64,000 nt of DNA, taken from the NCBI GenBank assembly GCA_030068075.1, contig CM057830.1:22600247-22664246 (forward strand), read 5' to 3'. Below the pieces are notes generated by a model that was given only the letters and a program-made list of their open reading frames with translations, did not search any database and was not told the DNA's origin. The position numbers and the translations under genes are program-made. The stretch is from Paguma larvata (Eukaryota; Chordata; Mammalia; Carnivora; Viverridae). Shown piece after piece: positions 21,425 through 33,047 of this stretch. The stretch's first letter is position 1. Each line of letters starts with the position of its first letter.

Positions 21425-23290
21425 TAAAAAAACTTTTTCTGGTAAAAATATATTTTACATGCCATACATTTCAGTCACTTGAAGTGTATATTCACAGTTG
21501 TATAACTATCACCATAATCACTTTTATAATATTTTTATCACCACAGAAAGAAACACTGTATCTATTAAAAGTTCACCCTCCATTCTGCCCCCAACAGCCC
21601 CCATTCCTAGGCAACTACTAATCTTTGTCTCTATATTTGCCTATTCTGCCCATTATCTATAAATGGTATCATGATAAGTGATGTGAGTGACTTTTTCCAG
21701 CACAGTGTTTTTGAAGTTCATCCATGTTGAAGCATGTATCAATACTTCACTCTGTTTCATTGGTGAGTAATATTCCTCTGAATGGATATACCACTTTTAT
21801 TAGTTTACCAAAGGATTTTAATTTGGGTTGTTTTTGTACTTTCTGACAATTGTAATGTTGCTATGAACAGTCATTTACAATTTTTTGTGTGGATGTATGT
21901 TTTCATTTATCTTGAATATACACCTAGGAGTAGAATTTCTTAGTCATATAATAACTCTATATTTAACTTTCTTAAGAACCATCAAAATATTCCAAAATGG
22001 TTGTATTATTTTACTTGCCACAGTGTTATGTATGAGGATTCCAATTTTTCTACCTTCTTTGCCAGCCCTTATTACCTGTTTTTTTTTTATTGTAGCTATA
22101 TAGTGGATTTGAAGTGATATCTATCTCATTGTGGTTTTCCTATGCATTTCTCTGATGCCTAATGATGTTTAACATTATTTCATGTGTTTATTGACCATTT
22201 GTAAATTTTCTTATATGTATATTCTTTTGCTTTGCACATTATTAAATTGGGTTGCCCTTTTATCATTAATTTGTATATATTCTTTTTATAATCTTTATAA
22301 AAGCCCCTTATATGTATGATTGGAAAGTTTTTTCACCAGTTCTATGGGTTGTCTTTGCATTTTATTAATGATGTCCTTTGAAGCAAAAAAGTTTTAAATT
22401 TTGATCGAATATAATTTATTGATATTTTATTGCTTGTAATTTTAGTGTAATATGAAATAAGAGTAAATTGTCTAATACAAATAATATTTACTACTATATT
22501 TTTGAAGTTTTCTTTTAATTTTAGCTTTTAAATTTAACTCCGTCATCCATTTTGAGTTAAATTTTGTGTATGATGATAGGTTCATTTTTCTGACTGTGGA
22601 TATCCAGTTGTCTCAGTACCATTTGTTATAAAATCTATTCTTTCCCACTTTCAACTGCCTGATACCTTTGTTCAAAAATTAATTGACCACAAATCTTAGG
22701 GTTTATTTCTGGATTCTCACTTCTAATTATTGATCTGTATGCCTTTGCTTATGTCCTTATCACACTGTTTTAATTAGTATACTTTTAAAAATTGGATAGT
22801 GTGAGTTTTTAAATCTCTTTTTTTTCAGTATTGTTCTCACTATGCAGGTTTCATTTCAATTCCATACTAATTTTACATTCATTTTTTCAATTTTTATTGA
22901 AAAAAAGGCCATTGGAATTTTGATACGGATTTCATTGAATCCGTAGAACAGTTTTGGGAGTATTATCATCTTATCAGTATTAAGTCTTCTCATATATGAA
23001 CATAGAATGTTTTTTCATTTATTTAGTTCTTTAATTTCTTCACAGGTTTTCAGCTTGTCCTAAATCATGGTAGTTTATATCATTCTAGATATTTTTATTA
23101 CATAATTTATTTAATTTATTGGCAGACTAGTGTTCATAGTATTCCTTATAATCCTTTTTAATTTTTTAAAGATCAGTAGTAAGGAATGAAAGCCCTCCTT
23201 CATTCCTGATTTTTGTGCTTTGAGTTTGTTTGATCTCAGAAGCCAAAATATCATCCTTCCTTGCTTGCTTGACCTATTTTTGATTGCTTA
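21425..23290 (-). mobile_element. antisense L1, ORF2 3' part and 3' UTR, about 1.9 kb
   Basis: The + strand follows the reversed old-L1 consensus for almost 2 kb. Landmarks in order are AACTATCACCATAATC, CTAGGCAACTACTAATC, GTTCATCCATGTTGAAGCAT, ATATACACCTAGGAGTAGAA, GAAGTGATATCTATCTCATT, TATGGGTTGTCTTTGCATTT, GATGTCCTTTGAAGCAAAAA, ATATCCAGTTGTCTCAG, CATTGAATCCGTAGAACAG and ATTAAGTCTTCTCATATATG. These span the 3' UTR and the last part of ORF2. Many frame breaks make it non-functional. Confidence 0.93.
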
Positions 23291-23454
23291 ATATTTTTAA
23301 TGCTAATTACGTGATGAAGGATAAACTTATAATAAAACAAGTGGAGACTATTTCCCCATATGCTCTGATAACCAGATTATTGGGGATAGTGATCATTATC
23401 TATAATGTACATGTGCAAATAAGTGAACTTTCTCTTCTCAACCCTTTTATTTAA

Positions 23455-23633
23455 TTTCATCATATAACTATAATGTTTTATATATGTGATACATCTAACA
23501 CACGTGTATATGTTATATATATGTATGATATGTATAATATATTATACATACATATTATATTAATTATATTATGTATTATATAGTATATCATATTATATAA
23601 TGTAATACATATATATATATATATATATATCAC
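23455..23633. repeat. AT-rich palindromic block
   Basis: About 180 bp of nearly pure A/T with TATA-type repeats, ending in (AT)n at about 23609-23630. It contains a perfect 22-bp palindrome at 23529-23550 whose half is TATGTATAATA. Nearby inverted and direct TATTATA repeats add cruciform potential. No function is implied by the sequence. Confidence 0.85.
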
Positions 23634-23859
23634 TTTTTACTACTTGTACCAACTATTTTCCACGTGCCAACTGTAGTTTTTTTTCTGCTATATTTGAGTT
23701 TCATGTCTCTCACTGAAAATTTTTTGTTTTCCAAAGTGGAAATTTGCATTAAAGGCCAACAGAGAGGAAAGTGGACAATCAACCTATACTACCAAGTTAA
23801 GAGAACAATTTCAGGATAATGGGTTGCCTCTCTGACCCTATCTTACTACTCTTTCTGTA

Positions 23860-24310
23860 GCTATTTTTGTTTTAACCACACTGACTTCCTTACACTTTCT
23901 TGACTTCAAGCACCCTCTTATTTCAAGGCTCATTTTGTAAGGCTCATTCTTCTGCCTGGAATATTCTTCCATAGATATCCATGTGCTTTCTAAATCATCT
24001 ATGTGAAGTTTTTGTTCAAAAGTCACAGTGAAGAAAAACCATACCACCTTATTTAAAATTGCAATGTTCCCTCCCAATACAAAGGACACATTATATCATG
24101 CCCATAGTTTATTTTTTCCTTAGTATTTTATCACTTTCTAGCATATTGTATACTTTATTTATTAGTTTTTTTGAGTCTTTCCCAGGCTTCTAGAATATAC
24201 GTTGTATGAGAGCAGAGATGTTTCAGTGTGTTTCCTCTGCAATAAAAGTAGTGTCAGAAACATTTTATTCCCTGAATATCTTTTAATATAAGATGAGTAA
24301 ATAAATAATC
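23860..24310 (+). mobile_element. L2 LINE 3' end, sense
   Basis: TTCTTCTGCCTGGAATATTC (L2 CTGCCTGGAACGCTCTTCC), TCAAAAGTCACAGTGAAG (CAAATGTCACCTTCTC), TTTATCACTTTCTAGCATAT, GCTTCTAGAATATACGTTG (CTAGAATGTAAGCTCC) and GAGAGCAGAGATGTTTC are in L2 order. It is a heavily decayed 3' fragment. Confidence 0.7.
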
Positions 24311-25090
24311 TAGGTGTTTAACCTGTTCAGAAGCTACAAACAGAACTCTTAGAATAATATGCCATCTTAAGATTGAACAGAAAGTCTCAAAGAGCTCTTA
24401 TTCTTTAACAGCTATGAGGATGCATTGGTAAGTTAAAAATAAACTCTTCTGCATGACAATTTGACCTAGAAACCCAGATTGCCCTGGAAACTTGATAAAG
24501 ATACTATGCCAAGTATACCAGAAGACAACATTGTCTATATTAAAAATGATCAATGGTTGGTAAATTTTATGTACTGGTAGAACTTTAGATGACTTTGGGG
24601 ATAGCTGTAGCTTTGGGCTTTTCTGAGTTTTTTGACTTTCAAAACTAGCTGCTCTGCCATGGAGCAGTTCCAGGAGATACTGGCTCTTATATGGCATGAG
24701 ACTTTTGAGTCAGGGAGACTCCCACACCTGGATAGTATGGACATTGGCTTTCTTTTGGAGAGTCACAGAGAATACCTCATGGATGATTGTATGGATTCTG
24801 GCCCGTGGACTTTGGAAGAGGCTTTTACTGGAAGAGAATGCTTAATGCTGCTCCGGCTAGCCTGCTATCCTCCCGTGTTACATTCTTCTAAATGAATTTG
24901 AGACCAAGTATGAGCTTGGAGGTCTTATATGTTTGACAGTTCTAGAGAGCCTAACATGCAGGTTGGGTTTGTTTTCAGACATAGAAGCAGGATATAAGAG
25001 TTGGAACTGCTTGGCATTTGTCTGCTAGGAAGTGCTTCTCACATACACTTGCCCAGTATGTTTATAATTAGCCAAATATAGGTCACCTGC
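24311..25090. other. unannotated stretch with an 87-codon open frame
   Basis: No repeat identified. An 87-codon frame at 24632-24895 (+) begins MTFKTSCSAMEQFQEIL and contains an acidic, leucine-rich middle. I recognise no family. It is flanked by stops without clear splice signals. It may be chance or a fragment of an unnamed retroelement. An overlapping minus frame at 24398-24697 is equally unremarkable. Confidence 0.35.
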
Positions 25091-25225
25091 ATTGAATTAC
25101 TATGAACTATTTGAGTTACTGTGAGAAAATCCCTTAACCATTGAACCACAGCCTCTTCGATTATAAAAATGATAATATTGTAATTGATACTCTCTATGGT
25201 TTGTGCCTAATTGAGCATTCTGTAA
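25090..25225 (+). repeat. MIR fragment, sense
   Basis: GTGAGAAAATCCCTTAACC, ACAGCCTCTTCGATTATAAA and AATGATAATATTGTAATTG follow the MIR order (GGCAAGTTACTTAACC, CCTCAGTTTCCTCATCTGTAA, GGGATAATAATAGTAC). It is diverged. Confidence 0.5.
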
Positions 25226-25442
25226 CTTCTTTAATATTGTTCACACTGTATTTTGATATTTTCTTACATAGTAGAAGACATGAGGTGTTTTGGATGATTT
25301 CCTCTGGAAAAAAATAGTGTAGAGAACATTCACAGGCTTGCAAACTAGATAACAGACTACTCTATGATCATCATAACTGTAACAATATATGTTGGAAATG
25401 CCTGTTTTGTATGTTGCTGAATATAGTGTAATAATGTAATAA

Positions 25443-25512
25443 CTGTGTGTGTGTGTGCGTGTGTGTGCGTGCGCGCGCGCCCCTGCATGTGTGTGCAGGT
25501 GCCTGCCTGCAC
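25443..25512. repeat. (TG)n/(CG)n microsatellite, Z-DNA-prone
   Basis: Alternating TG then GC run including GCGTGCGCGCGCGC, followed by a small inverted repeat: TGTGCAGG and CCTGCACA around a 6-base spacer. The minus-strand frame over it is low-complexity translation only. Confidence 0.9.
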
Positions 25513-25514
25513 AG

Positions 25515-28483
25515 GCAATATGTATCATATTATGGCAGTACTTTTGATTGAAAGACAGGAGAACTTAGGTAAGAAACACTGGTTTAGACTTTGGCTATGC
25601 TGTAAGATTTGTGTATGAAAATGAGTGATACACAGTTAATTTTTTAGAACTTTAGTTTTTTTCCCTTCACAATAAAAAGTTTGCATCATATTAATTCAGT
25701 TTCTTTTAAGTTACACAATCATGTGATTGATGACATCATATTCTTCACATGAGTGTATGCTGCTTTGACTATTTAGAACATAAAAACACATAAAATGATA
25801 GTCTTAATATAAATTTGCAGAGAATTTGCCAAATTAAGTTTTTCAGACATTTCTTCACCAAAGCTCTGTCTCTGACAAACATCGTTTTATAGTGTTTTTC
25901 TTTTATTATTGACTCTAACACTATTAATCTTTGCACCATTGTCTGACCTTGTCATTATGCTATATCCTGTGTGAGGATGATGATAAATTTTGTCAATAAG
26001 AAATATATTGACAATTTCCAGTTTGCTTTTTTATCATTTATTATCATGCCGTTGAAAATACATTTATGTATATATCTACATAAAAATTTACTCTGTGAAA
26101 ACAGTAAATAACTATTGGCTCTTTGTGTTGCTGCTTCTATTGAGTAATTACTCTTAGTTCTTTTGTCACACCAAAGAGCACAGGAACCTGTATTACATGC
26201 TGAACTTCCCCAAATGTTATTTGTCATGATGTATAGCTATGTCACATCTAGACATAAGGTAAAAATCCATTAGTTTGCCTAGTTTTTAGTTTGTGAAACT
26301 GAGTGGATTTTACTCTCCTGCCCACTTGAGTATGGAAACTACCATAAGGTAGAAAATGAAAATGATCTAAGGACACAGTGTGGATAATGTGTCTGCCACA
26401 ATGGGTAATATTGGTAGTTGCTCTCCCAAAACCTGAAAAATTAGTGACAGAGGCAGGAAGAGGAGAGAAAGAATTTCTTCCATTTGTACAATCTTTTTCA
26501 GTGTTCATATGCTATCCTGCACTCTGGAATAAACTCACACAAGTTTCTTAGGCTACAGAGGGCATAAGCGTATTTCATGGATTTTAGAATGCACTTCTTT
26601 ACATTTAAAGATCTCATAAATGTAGAAATACTTTATTTTACAGTAAATTAGCAGTGCTTTTCTTGCTTCCTTGAACATAAAATAACATCGAATCTTGTCG
26701 TCAGAGAAATTTACTATGTCACGAAGGCAAATTTCGACATGCAGTGACAGACCTCCAATTCCATGGTGCTATATCCCAGACTTATCACATAGCGATATGG
26801 TGCTCACAGTCCCACTGATGAATCAACATGTAAAAATTGAGGTTTGACTCTACACGTATGTGCATTTTTGCTTGTGTCTTCCTCTTTAAAGAAGGTGCAA
26901 CTTTGCAGCATGAATTCAACATGCATGGTAAAAAGTCACTTTAAAGCAATCTTTTCATATTTAATATGTGCAAACAGAAATAATAGAAAAAGATAAATAT
27001 GCTCACCAAATGCAAAGAAAATTACATTTATATAAATACCTCTTATTACCTTCTCCTCAGCTCTGCAGAAAATATGAAACCAGTTGGAATGTTCATTTTG
27101 TGTGGCTCTCAAGGTACTATTCTCATAAGGGTAAAATGAGAAACAGTAAATTATTGTGAAGTTTAGTAATAAGAGCAAAGAAGGCATATATCTATGAGAC
27201 TAAAAATACTGAGTAGCATTTGGCCAAAGGATTTGAAACTCATTTGAATTGATTTCTTTTAACTGCTGAAATAAAAATGCTTTATTGTTTAAAACCTATT
27301 TCTAAGTGTTTTTTCCTCTTTTTGCCATTCTCTTAAGAAGTGTTCCTTTCTTATCAACAGTTTGGAATATGGTCTTCTTATCTCATAAAACTGTCGGCAC
27401 ACTGTGATATCAGAGATGGTTTCCTTTTTAGAAGTTTTAGAAGATGTCATTATGTGTCCTTCTAGACAAATAAGATGTGGTTGACTTAAATGTTTTAGAA
27501 ATCTCTAAGGAAAGAAATAACCTGTTGATTTTATTATGCCCTGCTTGGGGAAATGGAAAATCACAGCCAAGATAATGCTGTCTCTGCCAGTCACATTTGA
27601 TTGTGTGGTGTGCTTGCCTTTGGCCCTTACTCTGCCATTTGGAGGAGCAGATAAATATCAGATAAATCCTACATGCTACTTTTGGGATGTGTCTGCCGGT
27701 GATGGAAACATTGGGTAATCAGTGTACTCGAGATTTTTCATAAATGCCTTAATTTATGAATGGGTAACTGAGTTGAGCCTGAGTGCGAACTGCTTTTTCC
27801 CTACTCAGAAAAAGATAAGCCACTATAATTTTACTTTTGGTTTTTTTCTTTATATTATTTCATAATATTTATGGTACTGACAGAAGCAGATATTTAAAGT
27901 ATTAATAGTTTGACTAGCTTAAAATAGGAAGAATATTTGGAATACCACTTAGATGTGAAATAAAGCATCAGTGAACTTCATCTCCCAATAAGCAGTCTTA
28001 GATGTATGCTGTCTTAATAATCAACAAATATGCATAAATGTACAGGGCACTTTGTAATGTTTTGGGGAATAGTCAGCATTTTCAAAGGGTAGAGGTAGAT
28101 GTTTTGTTTTTGACGTATCATTCTTGTTAAAAACTCCTTACCAGATGACTACTTAGATTTAGATGAAACTGGGGGATTTTTAAGAAATTTATGAGGCAGG
28201 ATACCCTTAGGAATCTTCTAACATTACATTTTGGTACCACGTTTTGGGCACTTCAGTCTAATCTAGCTGCATTTCATTAGGCTTCCATCAAATGGACCAT
28301 AGAAGAGACCTATGCTCTGTAGTGATCAAACACATCTGTACCTCAACATCAGCACCATTTAAAGAAGGGACAGAAATGACTAAAACACTTAGGGAAGATA
28401 CCTTAAAATTTTTAAAGTAAAAGCTTACTAATGTTTTCTACAGGAAACCATATTATTTAATTTAGCACCATTCAGCCCTCACA
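25515..28483. other. long unique-looking stretch
   Basis: No interspersed repeat or gene I can support. Short frames near 25955-26508 (-) and 26936-27187 (-) show no domain. Within it, 26688-26845 keeps an unusual number of CpGs for this window (see findings). Confidence 0.45.
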
Positions 28484-28524
28484 TGTATGTATGTGTATGT
28501 ATGTATATATATATGTATATATCT
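28484..28524. repeat. (TATG)n/(TA)n microsatellite
   Basis: Short run of ATGTATGTATGTGTATG-type tetranucleotides passing into TATATATATG. Confidence 0.85.
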
Positions 28525-28705
28525 CACTTGCTTTCTCCTCATCCTTAAGAGAGTGATTCTATTATTTGCATAGAATTCCTTTTATCTCTAGTAGATTATA
28601 AATTCCTTAGGGAAATCCATGCTTTATAAAGCTTTAGTTTGTAGAGAGTAACTCTTCTATAAACTTACAAAGAATAGGTCTTTAACAAATCTAATTAAAT
28701 AAGAA
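28525..28705 (+). mobile_element. possible L2 3' end, sense
   Basis: CTCTAGTAGATTATAAATTCCTTAGGG corresponds loosely to L2's CACTAGAATGTAAGCTCCATGAGGG, followed by a TCTTTAACAAATCTAATTAAA tail. Low similarity and short. Confidence 0.35.
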
Positions 28706-29192
28706 TACTACTGACATCTCTTCCCATTGTCTGAGAGATTAAATACTTGAGTCTGCAAAATTTGAAGGACCGTCATGTAGAAAAGGAGAAAAATATTATA
28801 AAGACACAGAGTAAAATAGGAACAGAGCATGGGGAAGAGGATAAGATGCCAGATGAGGATTTCTTATGTGGAGATGAAATATAGTACGCTCAAAGCCTTA
28901 ATGAATTGCCAGGGGAAATACTGGCCTGCTCTTTATTAGCAGTGTTAAATATGTCCAGACCAGTATTTCAGAGGAATTGTCTAGAAAGAATTTAATTTAA
29001 TTGAAGGCTGGTTGACTTGCCCTTTTGTTTTCTTTATCCTTGATACATAATTATAAAGAAAAGAAATAGAACAAAATATATTTCTTAGATATCTGTGAAA
29101 TAAATATTGTAAACTGAAATGCATATATAGAGAATATGTATAACAGTTTATTCCAGGTAATTTTATTAGTAGTTAAAACTTCAACAGTTTTT

Positions 29193-29385
29193 GTGCACCT
29201 GGGTGGCTCAGTCAGTTGAATGGTCGACTGGATTTTGGCTCAGGTCACAAGGCAGGGTTGTGGGATCAAGCCCCACGTTGGGCTCAATACTGAGCATGGA
29301 ACCTGATTAAAATTCTCTCTCTCCCTCTCCCCCTCTTCCTTGCTTGCTCTCTCTCCCTCTCTAAAAACAAAAACAAAAACAAAAC
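29193..29385 (+). mobile_element. tRNA-Lys SINE, sense, older subfamily
   Basis: TGCACCTGGGTGGCTCAGTC, a GGATTTTGGCTCAGGTCAC segment, GATCAAGCCCCACGTTGGGC, a CATGGAACCTGATTAA segment, a CT-rich middle, then an (AAAAAC)n tail at 29364-29385. Short repeats containing AACAGTT lie on both sides (near 29183 and 29389). Confidence 0.9.
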
Positions 29386-30329
29386 CGTAACAGTTGGGAA
29401 GATCTTGAAAATGCACAAATAAAGTGTCGCCGAAGCCCCTTTTTAAGTTTTCACAAGCAGCCCCCTCAGTCATTGGCTGTCTGCTGACTAATTTCACATG
29501 AAATTCCATTATGTCTGGTTATCTGTTTTCTTATGTCTGAATAAACAAAAAAATGACCATAGTAAAGTTCCCCTAGTGGGAACTGGGCCATATAAGAGCA
29601 ATATGAAACATTAGATAGGAAAACAATATTCATAATTAAAGAGAACCAAAGTTTTATAATGACTTGGAGGCATCTCATGAGAGAGGAACTCATTCAGTGT
29701 GGATGAAGAATTAAGAATAAAGGGGTAAAAGGTGAAAGAAGCACAGATTTCCATTGAATATAAGACCCTAGTAACATTTATGTTTTCTGAAAATGGATTT
29801 TTTTCTGACATGGTTTCCTCTTATCAGATATTTTTATTTGCAAAATGAAAAACTATGTAATGAAAACATGTAACAGAGGATCTGATGAGACCATAGAAAA
29901 AGTGACCTGTAAATTCCTGTGATGTTCAGTGTCATTAACAAAAAGTTAATTGAACATTGTATACTGTTTTAGAAAGGATAGATGTGAGTAAAACACTTAA
30001 GAAAGCTATTTTAACATTTGTTTTCCCCTTTACTTATGCAGCCTTGCTAAAATGTACTTCTATAGATCACTACATTGTCTTATGGTTGCACATGCATAAG
30101 ATCGGACTTTGTATTCTGGCATTGACTTAAAAGTTAAAAATGGAAGAAGTACCTTTTGTTTCTTAGCCAGTTGAATCTGTTTCTCTCTGTATTGCTCATA
30201 TACATTACATGACATCTAACTGATAGTGAAAAGATTGATAATTAGAATCATTTTTTTAAAAAACTCATTACAGCAAATAGAAGCTTTGTCAAAAGAAGTT
30301 TCATATGATTGGAACTGAGACTTTGGCAG
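29386..30329. other. unannotated stretch
   Basis: Unique-looking, AT-rich. The minus frames near 29466-29811 have no recognisable domain. Confidence 0.45.
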
Positions 30330-30690
30330 GGGAATGGTATACAGAAATAAGATTAAGGTGGGGTCAGCTAAAGAAATAGTATGAGTGTCGCTTTGATGAA
30401 TTTGAATTTGGTAGTGAGCATTATAAGCTATTGTTCAGGACAGTAAAGTGCAAAAAGTGAGATTAATCTGTCACTAACATACAGTAGCTATTGAAAGGAT
30501 AGAGGTAATCGTGGAAGTGATGTTCAGGGCTAAGAAGGCAGTGATACTGTCCTAACCCTTGCAGTTAGAGGCGTTACAGAGGAAGACCTGGCATAATTTC
30601 ATGATTTACTACACTGAGAGGTGGAGTAAGACAGTCAATTGGGAGATGGAGGATAAGTTTTTCTCTTAGTAAGATTTCATCAGCCTCTAA
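30330..30690 (-). mobile_element. probable antisense L2 fragment
   Basis: GATGAATTTGAATTTGG, GTGAGCATTATAAGCTATTG, AAAAGTGAGATTAATCTG and GTAGCTATTGAAAGG resemble the reversed L2 body (ACTTTGGATTTTATTC, GGGAAGCCATTGG, GTGACATGATCTG). Divergence is high. Confidence 0.45.
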
Positions 30691-31145
30691 ATAGGATGTC
30701 ATGTTATTTCAAAATTCTCATCATTATATTAATGATAGATTGTCTAGAGTTACCAAACATATTAGTAGGCACATAAATTATTGGCACTAGGTTCTAATAG
30801 AAGACAACAATGAATCCACTGGATATAATTAATGTACCCGATGAAAAAGGACCTATTATAAAGGACAAGTGAAATGCATTCAGTACTTGAGTTTGAATTC
30901 CACAAACTGTTTTAAGGCTGATTCTTCTCCCCAGTTCAATTTGGCCCCATTGACCATTACTTTTATTTCTTTAATTTCTTTACTAAATTTGTTTATCCAT
31001 TCCTCTCAAAATACTTTTGTAAATCAGAGAAGTCGGACAAGTCATCTGGTCTTTGAGCTCACATCCTCCTTAGTTGTTGGGAAGGTAAAACTAACTCAGG
31101 GACATATTTTATAAATATAAGTTGATTTAGTTATTTTTATTTTTT

Positions 31146-31352
31146 TTAAGTTTTTAAAAAAAGTTTATTTACTTTGAAAGACAGAAAGAGAGAGCAACCA
31201 TGAGCTGGGGAGTGGGGCAGAGGGACAGAATCTTAAGCAGGCTCCACTCGACACAGAGCCCTACACAGGTCTCAATCCCACAACTCTGGGATCATGACCT
31301 GAGCCAAAATCATGAGTCGGACAATTAACCTACTAAGCCACCCAGGCACCCA
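31146..31352 (-). mobile_element. older tRNA-Lys SINE, antisense
   Basis: Reverse-oriented SINE with AGAATCTTAAGCAGGCTCCA, CTCTGGGATCATGACCTGAG, CATGAGTCGGACAATTAACC and GCCACCCAGGCACCC. Target duplications TAGTTATTTTTATTTTT (31128-31144) and TAGTTGTTTTTATTTTT (31353-31369) flank it. Confidence 0.92.
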
Positions 31353-31680
31353 TAGTTGTTTTTATTTTTAATTATGGAAGCAGAAGCTCAAAATTATAAT
31401 AATGTATAAATAGATTGTTTTTTTTCTTATGGTAGAAGATGATAATATTATTTTTAAATAATCATGGACAAAACCAAAAAAGTCACAGATTCCTCAGATA
31501 AATTAAGAGTTGATAAGTTTTTTTTATAGTGATTTGATACTTCATTAAACCTTGTATTTGGTGTTTCAAGTAATGAGACATTAGGATAATGATTTGAGTT
31601 TTCTCTTGACTTGTCATCTTTGGATTGTCTTTCAAAGTTTCTAAGAAAATCTTGTTATACTTGCCCTCCTTGCACCATTT

Positions 31681-31881
31681 TTTTTAAATATTTATTTATT
31701 TTTGAAACAGAGAGCATGAGTGGGGGAGGGGCAGAGAGAGAGGGAGACACAGAGTGTGAAGCAGGCTCCAGGCTCTGAGCTGTCAGCACAGAGCCCAACG
31801 CGGGGCTCAAACTCACAGACCACGAGATCATGACCTGAGCCGAAGTCGGACGCTCAACCGACTGAGCCACCCAGGCACCCC
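31681..31881 (-). mobile_element. young tRNA-Lys SINE, antisense
   Basis: Near-consensus: GGGGGAGGGGCAGAGAGAG, AGCAGGCTCCAGGCTCTGAG, CCCAACGCGGGGCTCAAAC, GAGCCGAAGTCGGACGCTC and GCCACCCAGGCACCCC. CpGs are well kept. The target duplication ACCATTTTT lies at both edges (31674-31682 and 31882-31890; it merges with the T tail on the left). Pol III A and B box regions are present in the tRNA-like end. Confidence 0.95.
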
Positions 31882-31890
31882 ACCATTTTT

Positions 31891-33047
31891 ATGAATATGT
31901 CTATGTCCACTGGGAATGCAGTTGAAGTTTAAAGGACTTTACAGTGTGCTTTGTTTTCTAGCTCTTAGTGCATTGTATTGTTAGATGACAAATAGTTACA
32001 AATGCATGTAATTTAAAGTAGTTTTTATTATGTCAGTGATAAGGTAGAAGTTTCTGGAACTTTTTGTATTTTGTTTTCAGTTGTGTATAAAGAACAATTA
32101 TTCTAACTAAAAGAGTAAGTTTTCCAACACAGACAGTATCTACATCAAATATTAAGAATACTTGGAATTGTATTTGAAGAATAAAGACAAAGTAAAAGTA
32201 AACTGCATGGATTTTTTATTTAAAATTTTCAAATGAAAAAAAATGTTTTAATGTTGGGATACAAGGATTAATTTTTATGACAAAAAAAGAAACAGATATT
32301 TTTTTTAGCTTACTTTAGTTTTTTTTTCTTGTTCAGTTAAAAAACGCAAGGCATGTGATTTTCATTATTATTATCCAGTCATATTCCAGGACTATGATTG
32401 GCATTTTCAGTAAGGTCTCCTTGTGACATTGACATATGTATGTGTTAGGAGAGCTCCCTTGCTTTTGATAGAATTCAGTTTAGTTAGGTCGTTATGTAGG
32501 CTATAGAAGTATTAGATACTAAAAACAGAATATTAAAAAAAATATGTATACATATATATGCCTATATACGCACATGCATGTACTAGTTTCCTATGTGTAC
32601 TGTATAATGGAATAGATAAACATACAGTTTTCAGGCATTTAAATACGTATCGTTGTCCAGTAAGTAGAAAAATATAATGTCTTAATATATTTAAATGAAG
32701 AGTGCTTGTGAATAATTGATGCAGTATGATAGAAACATAGATGGCATACCGATTAAGATTTGATAAAATATGAAGTATATGGTTAATCTCTTCCACAGGT
32801 AATTTACATGAGTATAAAATAGTAGATCAGGTTTAAAATTAAATTAGTAATCTATATCTGTTGTAAAAGATTTACTTATGTTTCTGAAATTGAATTGATG
32901 AAATGCATTTGCAACACAGTCAGTTAGTGCTATCTTTTCCCTATTTGTATATTTAATAATTTACCTTATTATTAAGCAAAATTCATTGTGTTTATTAAAG
33001 TCTTAAGGGAGACTAGGAAAGTATAGTGATTTAAAACATGGTCTCTG
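31891..33047. other. unannotated AT-rich stretch
   Basis: No gene or nameable repeat. It includes oligo-A and oligo-T tracts near 32240-32330 and an alternating TA/CA segment at 32546-32575. Confidence 0.45.

Noticed and set aside
21425..23290. Open frames at 21418-21621 and 21885-22103 as genes
   Set aside because: They lie in the antisense L1 3' UTR and ORF2 complement; translation of the wrong strand.
23455..23633. AT block as a replication origin or matrix attachment site
   Set aside because: Composition alone does not support either function.
31681..31881. tRNA-like SINE heads as functional tRNA genes
   Set aside because: Each continues into the SINE CT-rich body and A tail. The cloverleaf is incomplete and these are repeated many times.
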